Assembly (NCBI RefSeq): GCF_013283785.1
Contig: NZ_JABCPZ010000063.1
Span: forward strand, 1 to 46,906
DNA from: Nonomuraea antri
GTDB lineage: Bacteria > Actinomycetota > Actinomycetes > Streptosporangiales > Streptosporangiaceae
DNA length: 46,906 nucleotides
Reading direction: 5' to 3'
The translations under genes and the position numbers were made by a program. Of the stretch, positions 7,543 to 15,990 are shown piece by piece; the stretch's first letter is position 1; each line of letters starts with the position of its first letter. The notes under the pieces were generated by a model. The model was not told the DNA's origin. It made no database searches and was given only the letters and a program-made list of their open reading frames with translations.

Positions 7543-8451
7543 TTATTCGGTCGGGTCCGCCTGCTCCAGCCTGGCCGCCCGCTCGGCCAGCCTGGCCTCG
7601 CGCTGGCGGATCTTGTCCTCCCGCTCGCGGGCCTTCTCGGCCTCCCGCAGCAGCCGCTCGCGCTCCTTCAGCTCACGCACCCTGGCCTTCTCGGCCTCCT
7701 TCAGCTCGCGCACCCTGGCCTTCTCGGCCTCCCTGAGCTCCTTCTCGCGGGCCTTCTCCAGCTCGCGCAGCTCCTTCTCGCTGGCCGGCGGCCGGGCCGT
7801 CTTCGGCGCCGTCGCCTCGCGGGAGGCCAGGGTGAGCGCGGGCTGCGGGTTGAGCCCGGTCAGCCCGTTCCAGGCCAGGTTCACCAGGTGGGAGGCGACC
7901 TCCTCGCGGCCGGGCTTGCGTACGTCGAGCCACCACTGCCCGGTCAGCGCCACCATGCCGACCAGCATCTGGGCGTACATGGGGGCCAGCTTGGGGTCGT
8001 AGCCCCTGGAGGAGAACTCGTCGGCCAGGACGTCCTCGACCTGGCTGGCGATCTCGCTGATCAGGCTCGCGAACGTGCCGGTGCCCGAGGCGGCGTGCGA
8101 GTCGCGCACCAGGATGCGGAAGCCCTCGCTGCTCTCCTCGATGTACTGCAGCAGGGCCAGCGCGGCCCGCTCCAGCTTGATCAGGGAGTGAGCGGCGGCG
8201 AGGGCTTCGGTGATCATGCCGAGCAGCTTCTGCATCTCGCGGTCGACCACGACCGCGTAGACGCCTTCCTTGCCGCCGAAATGCTCGTACACCACGGGCT
8301 TGGAGACCTGGGCCGTGGCGGCTATCTCCTCGATAGAGGTCCCGTCGAACCCCTTCTCGGCGAACAGGGTGCGGCTGATCCTGATCAGCTGCTCTCTTCG
8401 CTCTCTACCGGTCATGCGCCTGCGAGATCGGGGTTCGGTCACGGTCTCCAT
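7543..8451 (-). CDS. TetR-family regulator with a long charged coiled-coil tail
   Basis: A 302-residue protein. Residues 13-60 form the TetR DNA-binding domain: TGRERREQLIRISRTLFAEK followed by GFDGTSIEEIAATAQVSKPVVYEHFGGKEG. Residues 65-205 are the helical ligand/dimer domain. The last 80 residues or so are Lys/Glu/Arg-rich, with an exact 11-residue repeat (EKARVRELKEA) and degenerate copies. That is a predicted long coiled coil, which TetR proteins normally lack. ATG 8451 is chosen; a TTG at 8502 in frame would add 17 residues but would overlap the desaturase end. No good Shine-Dalgarno is visible. It lies 43 bases downstream of the desaturase gene on the same strand and is probably its regulator and co-transcribed. 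Confidence 0.88.
   Translation of the reverse strand: METVTEPRSRRRMTGRERREQLIRISRTLFAEKGFDGTSIEEIAATAQVSKPVVYEHFGGKEGVYAVVVDREMQKLLGMITEALAAAHSLIKLERAALALLQYIEESSEGFRILVRDSHAASGTGTFASLISEIASQVEDVLADEFSSRGYDPKLAPMYAQMLVGMVALTGQWWLDVRKPGREEVASHLVNLAWNGLTGLNPQPALTLASREATAPKTARPPASEKELRELEKAREKELREAEKARVRELKEAEKARVRELKERERLLREAEKAREREDKIRQREARLAERAARLEQADPTE
7672..7737 (-). repeat. Two 33-bp tandem repeats inside the TetR gene
   Basis: Bases 7672-7704 and 7705-7737 are near-identical 33-mers, each encoding 11 residues of the hendecad pattern in the TetR tail. Shorter, degenerate units flank them at about 7600-7780. They look like in-frame coding repeats that extend a coiled coil. Confidence 0.8.
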
Positions 8452-8494
8452 AATGGCGGTAGCCGATTGACGGCCGCTCGCCAAGGTATCGGCG

Positions 8495-9436
8495 TCAGGC
8501 AATGCGCTTCGCCGCCAGGCGTTCCGGTGTGGGCCAGCGCACGTCGTGCACCCAGCCGGCCTTCTCGAAGATCCGGATGAGCCCGGCGCTCAGGTCGATC
8601 TGGCCCTTGAGCGCGCCGTGCCTGGCGCAGGTGGGGTCGGAGTGGTGCAGGTTGTGCCATGACTCGCCGAAGGACGGGATCGCCAGCCACCAGACGTTGC
8701 GCGACTTGTCACGCGACTGGAACTCCTCCTCGCCGAACACGTGGCAGATCGAGTTGATCGACCAGGTCACGTGGTGCAGCAGGCCGATGCGGACGATCGA
8801 GCCCCAGAACAGCGCGGTCAGCGCGCCCTGCCAGGACCAGGTGATCAGGCCGCCGAGCACGGCGGGCAGCGCGATCGAGGTGACGGCCAACGCGGGGAAC
8901 CACTTGTGCAGCTTGATGATGTCGGGGTCCTTGCACAGGTCGGGCGCGTACTTGTCCCTGTTGGTGCGCTCGCTCTCGAACAGCCAGCCCATGTGGGCGT
9001 AGAGCAGGCCCTTGGACATGGCCTTGAAGCCGGGGCCGAAGCGCCACGGCGAGTGCGGGTCGCCCTCCTTGTCGGAGAACTTGTGGTGCTTGCGGTGGGT
9101 GGCGACCCAGTCGAGCACGGACATCTCCAGCGACAGGCTGCCCGCGACGCCCATCACGATCTTGAGCGGCCGGTTGGCCTTGAACGAGCCGTGCGTGAAG
9201 TAACGGTGGAACCCGACGGTGACGCCCAGCCCGGAGACCAGGTAGAAGACGAACATGATCGCCAGGTCCGTCCAGCCGACCAGGCCCCAGCCCCAGGCCA
9301 GCGGGATCGCGGCCACGAAGGCGACCAGGGGCAGTCCGACGACGAGTCCGAAGGTGATGAGCTCTGCCCTGGACTTCGGCTCCGGCTCGAAATCGGGCTT
9401 CGGCGCAGGCGCTGGACGCTCGGCGAGAACGGTCAT
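8495..9436 (-). CDS. Acyl-CoA / fatty-acid delta-9 type desaturase
   Basis: A 313-residue integral membrane di-iron desaturase that introduces a cis double bond into a fatty acyl chain. All three histidine boxes are present: HRYFTH at residues 77-82, HRKHH at 114-118 and HNLHH at 261-265. Four hydrophobic segments (about 28-48, 55-73, 180-200 and 203-220) match the two membrane-spanning pairs of the family. GDPHSPW after the second box is typical of the stearoyl-CoA desaturase class. ATG 9436 has GAGAGG upstream. The gene is followed by the TetR regulator, and its promoter region contains two copies of a TACGC/CGTA dyad. Substrate chain length cannot be told from sequence. Confidence 0.93.
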   Translation of the reverse strand: MTVLAERPAPAPKPDFEPEPKSRAELITFGLVVGLPLVAFVAAIPLAWGWGLVGWTDLAIMFVFYLVSGLGVTVGFHRYFTHGSFKANRPLKIVMGVAGSLSLEMSVLDWVATHRKHHKFSDKEGDPHSPWRFGPGFKAMSKGLLYAHMGWLFESERTNRDKYAPDLCKDPDIIKLHKWFPALAVTSIALPAVLGGLITWSWQGALTALFWGSIVRIGLLHHVTWSINSICHVFGEEEFQSRDKSRNVWWLAIPSFGESWHNLHHSDPTCARHGALKGQIDLSAGLIRIFEKAGWVHDVRWPTPERLAAKRIA

Positions 9437-9477
9437 GGGCTACCTCTCACGACATGTATGAGGACGAATGTCCGGGC

Positions 9478-9504
9478 TACGCAACCGTAACCTACGCCAG
9501 CGTA
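9478..9504. promoter_or_regulatory. Pair of TACGC-NN-GCGTA dyads upstream of the desaturase
   Basis: TACGC-CA-GCGTA at 9493-9504 is a perfect dyad. TACGC-AA-CCGTA at 9478-9489 is a one-mismatch copy, 15 bp away (centre to centre). They lie 42-68 bp before the desaturase start and are a natural site for the TetR protein encoded by the same operon. The rest of the 293-bp gap between desaturase and tRNA (9437-9729) shows no convincing gene. Confidence 0.5.
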
Positions 9505-9729
9505 AGTAAGGAAGACCTAAGGTGTGAATGTGGGGAACGTGACGCTGTCGCGCCCGAGGTGTGGCGAGGTTTGCGTCTTGCGGCTTTTCGGGTCGTCTGT
9601 TATGTGCTCAGGCCGTCGCGACCAGGGCGGCTTCACCCGGACGCCGGATCTGCGGTGTAATTACGGGCGCGATGCTGATGGGGGGTCGGTATCGTAGGAG
9701 ATGTGTCGGACGCCACGGCGTCTGCCCAG

Positions 9730-9804
9730 TCCCGGATCGTCTAATCGGCAGGACAAGTGGTTTTGGTCCACTTTGTAGGGGTTCGAGTCCTCTTCCGGGA
9801 GCCA
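9730..9804 (+). tRNA. tRNA-Gln (anticodon UUG)
   Basis: The acceptor stem TCCCGGA (9730-9736) pairs with TCCGGGA (9794-9800), followed by G and a genomically encoded CCA at 9802-9804. The anticodon stem AGTGG/CCACT encloses the loop TTTTGGT, giving anticodon TTG. The T-arm is GGGGTTCGAGTCCTC. The position just upstream of glmU is the usual actinobacterial context for this tRNA. Confidence 0.96.
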
Positions 9805-9988
9805 TGACCATGCTCTGAGGCTTCACCCCCGAGGAACAACGTCGGGGCGGCCAGGTATCCTCACGGTGTCGGGAGGGTAGGTGCCGGTGAACCGTGACCT
9901 ACGCAGGGCCGCCGAACACGGCCCGGCGTGATGGCGCGGAAGCCGCATCGACAGCCCTGATCCGTCCAGTCACAGGGAGCCTCAGTCC

Positions 9989-11440
9989 GTGAGTGTGCCG
10001 CGCCCGGCCGCAGTCATCGTCCTCGCCGCAGGCGAGGGTACCCGGATGAAGAGTCAGACCCCCAAAGTCCTGCACGAGCTGTGCGGCCGTGCGCTGGTCG
10101 ACCACATGCTCGCCGCCGCCCGCGACCTGGGGCCCGAGGAGCTCATCGTGGTCATCGGCCACGCGCTCGAACGCGTCGGCGGCCACCTGGCCGAGACCAG
10201 CCCCGACGCGCGCGCCGTCGTGCAGCGCGAGCAGCGCGGCACCGGCCACGCCGTGCGCACCGTGCTCGAAGAGGTCGGCACGATCGCCGGCACCGTCCTG
10301 GTCACCTACGGAGACGTGCCGCTGCTGCGCGCCCAGACCCTGGCCGCCCTGCTCGAACGGCACGCCGCCGACGGCAACGCGGTCACCGTGCTCACCGCCG
10401 AAGTGCCCGACCCGACCGGATACGGGCGCATCATCCGCGACGAGTCCGGCGCCGTGCTGAAGATCGTCGAGGAGAAGGACGCCACCGCCGAGCAGCGCGC
10501 CATCAGGGAGATGAACTCCGGCATCTACGCCTTCGACGGGCTGCTGCTGGCCGACGCCGTCAAGCGGGTCTCCACCGACAACGCCCAGGGCGAGGAATAC
10601 CTCACCGACGTGCTGTCCATCCTGCGCGGCGACGGCCACCGGGTCGGCGCCTGGACCGCCGCCGACTACACCGAGGTCGAAGGCGTCAACGACCGCGTCC
10701 AGCTCGCCTTCGCCCGCAAGGTGCTCAACCAGCGGCTGCTGGAGTCCCACATGCGCGCCGGGGTCACGATCATCGACCCGGCCAGCACGTTCATCGACGT
10801 GGGCGTGCGGATCGAGCCTGACGCGGTCATCCACCCCGGCACCCAGCTGCACGGCGGCACCGTCATCGAGGCGGGCGCCGAGATCGGCCCGGGCACCACG
10901 CTCACCGACACCCGCGTCGGCGCGGGCGCGACCGTGCGCAACGCGGTCTGCGACAGCGCCGAGATCGGCCCGGAGGCCAGCGTCGGCCCCTACGCCTACC
11001 TGCGCCCGGGCACCGTGCTCGGGCACAAGTCGAAGGCCGGCACGTTCGTGGAGATGAAGAACGCCAAGGTCGGCGACCGCTCCAAGGTGCCCCACCTGAC
11101 GTACGCGGGCGACGCCACGATCGGCGAGGACGTCAACATCGGGGCCTCCACCATCTTCGTCAACTACGACGGGGTCAACAAAAACCACACCACCGTGCGC
11201 GACGGCGCGTTCGTGGGCTGCGACACCATGCTGATCGCACCCGTGACGATCGGCGACGGCGCCAACACGGCGGCGGGGTCGGTGATCGTCGACGACGTAC
11301 CCCCAGGCGCGATCGGCGTGGCCAGAGCGCGGCAGCGCAACATCGAGAAATGGGTCTTGCGCAGGCGCGCGGGCACGAAGTCGGCCGCCGCCGCCGAGCG
11401 GGCGCTGGCCGAGCGAGCACAGCAGGAGAGTAATCAGTGA
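9989..11440 (+). CDS. glmU: Bifunctional GlcNAc-1-phosphate uridyltransferase / GlcN-1-phosphate acetyltransferase
   Basis: A 483-residue GlmU that makes UDP-GlcNAc, the precursor of peptidoglycan and of many surface glycans. The N-terminal nucleotidyltransferase domain, about residues 1-230, has the signature LAAGEGTRMKSQTPKVLH at residues 12-29. The C-terminal half is a left-handed beta-helix made of hexapeptide repeats (VIEAGAEIGPGTTL and similar). Its acetyltransferase motif includes SKAGTFVEMKNA and VNYDGVNKNHT. GTG 9989 starts with SVPRPAAVIVLAAG, and GGGAG lies upstream at a slightly long spacing. The stop overlaps the prs start (GTGA at 11437-11440). The product could also feed the polysaccharide island further right. 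Confidence 0.97.
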   Translation: MSVPRPAAVIVLAAGEGTRMKSQTPKVLHELCGRALVDHMLAAARDLGPEELIVVIGHALERVGGHLAETSPDARAVVQREQRGTGHAVRTVLEEVGTIAGTVLVTYGDVPLLRAQTLAALLERHAADGNAVTVLTAEVPDPTGYGRIIRDESGAVLKIVEEKDATAEQRAIREMNSGIYAFDGLLLADAVKRVSTDNAQGEEYLTDVLSILRGDGHRVGAWTAADYTEVEGVNDRVQLAFARKVLNQRLLESHMRAGVTIIDPASTFIDVGVRIEPDAVIHPGTQLHGGTVIEAGAEIGPGTTLTDTRVGAGATVRNAVCDSAEIGPEASVGPYAYLRPGTVLGHKSKAGTFVEMKNAKVGDRSKVPHLTYAGDATIGEDVNIGASTIFVNYDGVNKNHTTVRDGAFVGCDTMLIAPVTIGDGANTAAGSVIVDDVPPGAIGVARARQRNIEKWVLRRRAGTKSAAAAERALAERAQQESNQ

Positions 11441-12414
11441 CCAGCATCAAACAGCCGGGCGAGAAGAACCTCATGCTCTTCTCCGGCCGCGCCTATCCGG
11501 AGCTGGCCGAGGAGGTGGCCGCGCACGTCGGCGTCTCCCTCACCCCCACCAAATTGATCGACTTCGCCAACGGCGAGATCTACGCCCGCTACCTGGAGTC
11601 GGTGCGCGGCTGCGACGCCTTCGTGATCCAGAGCCACACCGGCCCGATCAACAAATGGATCATGGAACAGCTCATCATGGTCGACGCGCTCAAGCGGGCC
11701 TCCGCCAAGCGCATCACCGTGGTCATGCCGTTCTTCGGCTACGCCAGGCAAGACAAGAAGGGCCGCGGCCGCGAGCCGATCACCGCCCGCCTCATGGCCG
11801 ACCTGTTCAAGACCGCGGGCGCCGACCGGCTCATGTCGATCGACCTGCACACCTCGCAGATCCAGGGCTTCTTCGACGGCCCCGTCGACCACCTGTTCGC
11901 GATGCCGGTCCTGGAGAGCTACCTCAAGAACAAGCTCGACCTGGAGAACACCACCGTCGTCTCGCCCGACACCGGCCGCGTGCGGCTGTCGGAGCGCTGG
12001 GCCGACACCCTGGGCACCCCGCTGGCCTTCATCCACAAGCGCCGCGACCTCGACGTGGCCAACTCGGTGAAGGTCAACGAGGTCGTCGGCAAGGTACGCG
12101 GCCGCACCTGCGTGCTGATCGACGACATGATCGACACCGCGGGCACGATCTGCAAGGCCTCCGACGCGCTCTACGAGCAGGGCGCCACCAACGTGATCGT
12201 GGCGGCCACCCACGCGGTCTTCTCCGACCCGGCCGTCGACCGGCTGAAGAACTCGCGCATATCCGAGGTCATCGTCACCAACACGCTGCCGCTGACGCCG
12301 GCCAGCCGCTTCGACAAGCTCACCGTGCTGTCGATCGCGCCGCTGATCGCCCGCGCGATCACCGAGGTGTTCACCGACGGCTCGGTCACCAGCCTGTTCG
12401 AGGGCGACACCTGA
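11437..12414 (+). CDS. prs: Ribose-phosphate pyrophosphokinase
   Basis: A 325-residue PRPP synthetase, which makes phosphoribosyl pyrophosphate for nucleotide, His and Trp synthesis. Motifs are the N-terminal FSGRAYPELAEE, the ATP-binding flexible-loop region PFFGYARQDKKGRGREPITA, the DLHTSQIQGFF segment and the PRPP-binding loop VLIDDMIDTAGTI. The length fits class I enzymes. The GTG start overlaps the glmU stop by four bases, so the two are translationally coupled, and glmU-prs is a conserved actinobacterial pair. The following gene is convergent, with 19 bases between the stops and no clear hairpin between them. Confidence 0.97.
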   Translation: MTSIKQPGEKNLMLFSGRAYPELAEEVAAHVGVSLTPTKLIDFANGEIYARYLESVRGCDAFVIQSHTGPINKWIMEQLIMVDALKRASAKRITVVMPFFGYARQDKKGRGREPITARLMADLFKTAGADRLMSIDLHTSQIQGFFDGPVDHLFAMPVLESYLKNKLDLENTTVVSPDTGRVRLSERWADTLGTPLAFIHKRRDLDVANSVKVNEVVGKVRGRTCVLIDDMIDTAGTICKASDALYEQGATNVIVAATHAVFSDPAVDRLKNSRISEVIVTNTLPLTPASRFDKLTVLSIAPLIARAITEVFTDGSVTSLFEGDT

Positions 12415-12433
12415 TCGAGCGCCGCCGGCCCGG

Positions 12434-12916
12434 CTATCGCAGAGCCAGCCACGACTCCACGGTCGCCGCCGCGATGGCCTCGATGCGGCGGCCGTAGGCC
12501 GGATGCCCGTCGGAGACGAAGCCGCCGTCCCCAGCCGGGAGGTCGCGGAACGTGGCGCGGAAGCGCGGCGGCGGGCCGCCCGGCGGGAGCGGCGCGTAGG
12601 CCGCCAGCGGCGCGACGTCGAAGCCGGGCCCGCCGCGCTTGTTCCGCGTCACCTGGTGTGCCGCCAGCCGGAGCATCGCGTCGAGACCCAGGTCCAGGAA
12701 CAGCTGGAGCTGGCGGAACTGGCCGTCGAGATACTTCTGGTGGGCCCGGGCGGGATGCTGCAGCAGATACGCGCAGACCACCGGCGCGTGCCACCGGTAC
12801 ATCAGCGGATCGCCCTGCTCCTCGGCGAGCACGGCGTGGTAGTAGTCCACGCAGACGCCCAGCGGCCCGGCGGACGCGCCGCACTCACACCGGTCTGTCT
12901 CAGGGGTGCCGATCAT
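12434..12916 (-). CDS. DUF5946-like protein of unknown function
   Basis: A 160-residue cytoplasmic protein that I match to the DUF5946 type from its pattern, not from a search. It has a Cys pair near the start (CECGASAGPLGVC, residues 8-20), then a conserved-looking VDYYHAVLAEEQGDPLMYRWH, HAPVVCAYLLQHPA and YLDGQFRQLQLFLD. The Cys pair and the following histidines might bind a metal. An upstream frame reaches 13039, but ATG 12916 is chosen because AGGG lies upstream and because the extension would run into the rplY promoter region. It is inserted between prs and rplY on the opposite strand. No role can be assigned. Confidence 0.7.
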   Translation of the reverse strand: MIGTPETDRCECGASAGPLGVCVDYYHAVLAEEQGDPLMYRWHAPVVCAYLLQHPARAHQKYLDGQFRQLQLFLDLGLDAMLRLAAHQVTRNKRGGPGFDVAPLAAYAPLPPGGPPPRFRATFRDLPAGDGGFVSDGHPAYGRRIEAIAAATVESWLALR

Positions 12917-13053
12917 GATCGACACCCTAGGCGGGGCGGGCGAGGCGCGCGATACCGGTAGACTGAGCAAGTTGCGCTCGTAACGCCTTCCGCTAGGGCG
13001 GGTGAGGGTGAGCGCCGGAACCCAGTCGAACCTCCGCATCCCTAGGAGATGTC

Positions 13054-13698
13054 GTGTCCGAAGTACGTATCGCCGCCGAGCCCCGCACCCAGTTCGGCAA
13101 GGGCGCCGCGCGCAAGATCCGCCGCGCCGACAAGGTGCCCGCCGTCCTCTACGGCCACGGCATCGAGCCCAAGCACCTCACGCTGCCCGGCCACGAGGTC
13201 CTGCTCGCGCTGCGCACCGCCAACGTGCTGATCCACCTCAAGGGCGAGGGCGTCGACGAGCTCGCGCTGCCCAAGGGCGTCCAGCGTGACCCGATCAAGG
13301 GCTTCGTCGAGCACGTCGACCTGCTCCTGGTCAAGCGCGGCGAGAAGGTCACCGTCGAGATCCCCGTCACCACCGTGGGCGACGTCAACTCCGAGGGCCT
13401 GCTCGACCAGCAGCTCATCGCCGTCGCCGTGGAGGCCGAGGCCACCCACATCCCGACCGGCGTCGAGGTCGACGTCGAGGGCATGGAGATCGGCACCGCG
13501 GTCACCGCCGGCGACCTCAAGCTGCCGCAGGGCGTCACCCTGGCCGCTGACCCCGAGTCGGTCGTGCTGCACGTCATCAACAAGCCGACCGAGACCGTCG
13601 AGGAGCTCGACGAGGCCGCCGACGAGGCTGCCGCCGAGGGCGAGCCCGAGGTCGAGGCCGAGGCCAACGAGGCCGTCGAGGGCGCTGCCGCCGAGTAA
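13054..13698 (+). CDS. rplY: 50S ribosomal protein L25 / general stress protein Ctc
   Basis: A 214-residue long-form L25 (Ctc type), which binds 5S rRNA in the large subunit. The first 95 residues are the L25 domain: RTQFGKGAARKIRRADKVPA and VLYGHG are the typical RNA-binding start. The rest is the Ctc beta domain (VEIPVTTVGDVNSEG). The final 35 residues are an acidic Glu/Ala tail, common in actinobacterial homologues. AGGAGAT lies 6 bases before GTG 13054. A possible -10, TAGACT, is at 12959-12964, and a strong hairpin follows the gene. It sits between prs and pth, as in mycobacteria. Confidence 0.96.
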   Translation: MSEVRIAAEPRTQFGKGAARKIRRADKVPAVLYGHGIEPKHLTLPGHEVLLALRTANVLIHLKGEGVDELALPKGVQRDPIKGFVEHVDLLLVKRGEKVTVEIPVTTVGDVNSEGLLDQQLIAVAVEAEATHIPTGVEVDVEGMEIGTAVTAGDLKLPQGVTLAADPESVVLHVINKPTETVEELDEAADEAAAEGEPEVEAEANEAVEGAAAE

Positions 13699-13715
13699 CC
13701 GGTCTGTTCGCGACA

Positions 13716-13745
13716 CGGGGTGGCCGGATTCCGGCCGCCCCGTTT
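13716..13745 (+). terminator. Intrinsic terminator after rplY
   Basis: CGGGGTGGCCGG (13716-13727) pairs with CCGGCCGCCCCG (13731-13742) with one G-U wobble and an ATT loop, followed by a short TTT. It would separate rplY from pth. Confidence 0.75.
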
Positions 13746-13753
13746 CCGCATCC

Positions 13754-13803
13754 GGCCGTCATCACCGGCAGTGATCACTGGCCGTCATCATCGGGCCGTC
13801 ATC
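13754..13803 (+). repeat. Three short direct repeats in the pth leader
   Basis: GGCCGTCATC occurs at 13754, 13780 and 13794, the first two copies extended by CA. The 8-bp palindrome GTGATCAC (13771-13778) lies between the first two copies. The function is unknown; it may be a regulator site or a chance simple repeat. Confidence 0.5.
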
Positions 13804-13833
13804 GAGACACGAGGGCACCACGAGGGGGAGCGC

Positions 13834-14418
13834 ATGGACCGCTGGCTGATCGTCGGGCTGGGCAATCCGGAGCCCAAATACCTGGCCAACCGGCACAACG
13901 CCGGCTTCATGGTGCTCGACGAGCTGGCCGCCCGGGCCGGCGGGCGCTTCAAGGCGCACAAGAGCCGCGCAGACGTGCTCGAGACCCAGGCCGCGATCCT
14001 GGCCAAGCCCCTGACGTTCATGAACCTGTCCGGCGGCCCCACCAAGGCGCTGGGCGACTTCTACAAGATCGGTCCCGACCGGCTGATCGTCGTCCACGAC
14101 GAGCTCGACGTCCCGTACGGCGCGCTGCGCGCCAAGTTCGGCGGCGGCGTCAACGGGCACAACGGGCTCAAGTCGATCACCAGCGCCCTCGGCACCCGCG
14201 ACTACCTGAGGGTCCGCTTCGGCATCGGCCGCCCGCCCGGCCGGATGGACCCGGCCAGTTTCGTGCTGCGCGACTTCGGCACCGCCGAGCGCAAGGACCT
14301 GCCCTTCCTGGTCGACCGCGCGGCCGACGTGGTCGAGTCGCTGATCGCCCGCGGCCTGGAAGCCACGCAAAACGACTACCACCGCGCCGACCTGCACATC
14401 TCCGGCCCTCCACGCTGA
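13834..14418 (+). CDS. pth: Peptidyl-tRNA hydrolase
   Basis: A 194-residue Pth that releases peptides from drop-off peptidyl-tRNA. Family motifs are all present: the start WLIVGLGNPEPKYLANRHN AG with the Asn and catalytic His of RHNAG at about residues 20-24, then KPLTFMNLSGG, VVHDELDVPYG and GGGVNGHNGLKSI. ATG 13834 is chosen over an upstream in-frame GTG at 13720 because the family begins with the WLIVGLGNP strand and GAGGGGGAG lies just before. It is the last gene of the conserved glmU-prs-rplY-pth block before the accessory island. Confidence 0.97.
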   Translation: MDRWLIVGLGNPEPKYLANRHNAGFMVLDELAARAGGRFKAHKSRADVLETQAAILAKPLTFMNLSGGPTKALGDFYKIGPDRLIVVHDELDVPYGALRAKFGGGVNGHNGLKSITSALGTRDYLRVRFGIGRPPGRMDPASFVLRDFGTAERKDLPFLVDRAADVVESLIARGLEATQNDYHRADLHISGPPR

Positions 14419-14508
14419 TCACCGCATAGAGCCGTTCGCCGGTGCCGCCCGGCCCGCGTCGCTACGATCAGTGCCTGTCAGTTGACGACGGGTCACGTGG
14501 AGGCGTGC

Positions 14509-15990
14509 GTGAGCGACGGAGCTCGATGGGCTCGCGGAGCTCGCGGCGCGGGACTGATGACCGTCGTCCACCCTTGCCCACCGACGTCTCGCAGGGTCAG
14601 TCCACGCATGCCGACATGGGTGCGCTCCTACCGCCTGCGTGCCGTCATCGCCGACTTGTGTGGCGCCGCCATCGGCTCATCGGCCGCTTTTCATATCCGG
14701 TTCGGCGGGTTCAATGGTCATGACCTGCCGTACCTGCTGGTCAGCGCGGCGTTGCCGCTCGTGTGGGTCTGCTCGGTCGCGCTCAGCCGCGCCTACGAGC
14801 CCCGCATGATCGGCATCGGATCCGAGGAATTCCGCAGGATCGCCCGGTGCGGGCTCGCGCTGACCGCCGCCACCGCCATCGGCTCCTACCTGACCAAGAC
14901 CGACGTCGCGCGCGGCTACGTCGTGCTCTCCCTGCCGCTGGTCACCACCCTCACCCTGATCTTCAGATACGGCCTGCGCCGCGCGCTGCACCGGCGCCGC
15001 GCGCGCGGCGCGTGCATGCGCAGGGTCGTGGCCGTCGGCCACGCCGCGTCCGTGGCCGAGCTGGTCGAGCTGTTCCGCAGGGAGCGCTACCACGGCATGG
15101 ACGTCGTCGCCGCCTGCGTCCCCGGCCGGCCCGGCCGCGTGGCCCAGGTCCCGGTGGCCGGCGGATTCGGTGACGTGCCGCTGGTCGTCGAGCAGTACCG
15201 CGCAGACACCGTCGCCGTGCTTGCCTGCCAGGAGATGGACGGGCTGGCGCTGCGCCGCCTGGCCTGGCAGCTGGAGCGCACCCACACCGAACTGGTCGTC
15301 GCGCCCGCGCTGATGGAGGTGGCCGGGCCGCGCACCACGATCAGGCCGGCCGCCGGGCTGCCGCTGCTGCACGTGGAACACCCCGAGCTGGCCGGCGTCA
15401 GGCAGCTCGTCAAGAACGTCTTCGACCGCGTGCTGGCCGCCGGGCTGCTGGTGCTGCTGGCGCCGGCGCTGGCCGGGCTGGCGATCGCGGTGCGCGCGAC
15501 CAGCCCGGGCCCGGCCTTCTTCCGCCAGACCAGGGTCGGGAGAGACGGCAGGCTGTTCACGATCGTCAAGTTCCGCACCATGCGCCGCGGCTCGGAGCGG
15601 CAGAAGATCACCCTGGTCAGCGACGGCGACGGGGTGCTGTTCAAGGTGCGCAACGACCCGCGCGTCACCCCGCTCGGCACGTTTCTGCGCCGGCACTCGC
15701 TCGACGAGCTGCCCCAGCTCATCAACGTACTCAAGGGTGACATGTCGCTAGTCGGGCCACGTCCCCCTCTTCCGGAGGAGGTCGCGCGCTACGGCGATGA
15801 TGTACGAAGGAGATTGCTCGTACGTCCGGGCCTTACCGGACTATGGCAGGTAAGCGGCAGATCTGACCTATCGTGGGAGGAATCGGTGCGCCTAGACCTG
15901 CGTTACGTGGAGAACTGGTCCCTCACCCTGGACCTGCAGATCCTCTGGAAGACCTGGTCGGCCGTCGCCCGCGGGCAAGGAGCATATTGA
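14509..15990 (+). CDS. Polyprenyl glycosylphosphotransferase (WbaP/CpsE type sugar transferase)
   Basis: A 493-residue membrane enzyme that transfers a sugar-1-phosphate from a nucleotide sugar to undecaprenyl phosphate, the first step of polysaccharide repeat-unit synthesis. There are four hydrophobic helices in the first 165 residues, then a CoA/NAD-like middle domain. A re-entrant helix (VFDRVLAAGLLVLLAPALAG) precedes the catalytic bacterial sugar transferase domain: TSPGPAFFRQTRVGRDG, VKFRTMR, NDPRVTPLGTFLRRHSLDEL, GDMSLVGPRPPLPEE and RPGLTGLWQVSGRSDL. GTG 14509 is chosen because GGAGG lies 5 bases before it; a TTG at 14482 is possible. Its stop overlaps the cysQ start (TGATG). It is the first gene of the rightward sulfated-polysaccharide operon. 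Confidence 0.93.
   Translation: MSDGARWARGARGAGLMTVVHPCPPTSRRVSPRMPTWVRSYRLRAVIADLCGAAIGSSAAFHIRFGGFNGHDLPYLLVSAALPLVWVCSVALSRAYEPRMIGIGSEEFRRIARCGLALTAATAIGSYLTKTDVARGYVVLSLPLVTTLTLIFRYGLRRALHRRRARGACMRRVVAVGHAASVAELVELFRRERYHGMDVVAACVPGRPGRVAQVPVAGGFGDVPLVVEQYRADTVAVLACQEMDGLALRRLAWQLERTHTELVVAPALMEVAGPRTTIRPAAGLPLLHVEHPELAGVRQLVKNVFDRVLAAGLLVLLAPALAGLAIAVRATSPGPAFFRQTRVGRDGRLFTIVKFRTMRRGSERQKITLVSDGDGVLFKVRNDPRVTPLGTFLRRHSLDELPQLINVLKGDMSLVGPRPPLPEEVARYGDDVRRRLLVRPGLTGLWQVSGRSDLSWEESVRLDLRYVENWSLTLDLQILWKTWSAVARGQGAY

Noticed and set aside
7672..7737. 33-bp tandem repeats considered as a CRISPR fragment
   Set aside because: They are adjacent with no spacers, lie in frame within a protein gene and encode a coiled-coil period.
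9730..9804. tRNA-Gln as an attachment site for the island
   Set aside because: It lies 4.7 kb from the island, is in its usual place before glmU, and no repeat of its 3' end was noticed near the island borders.
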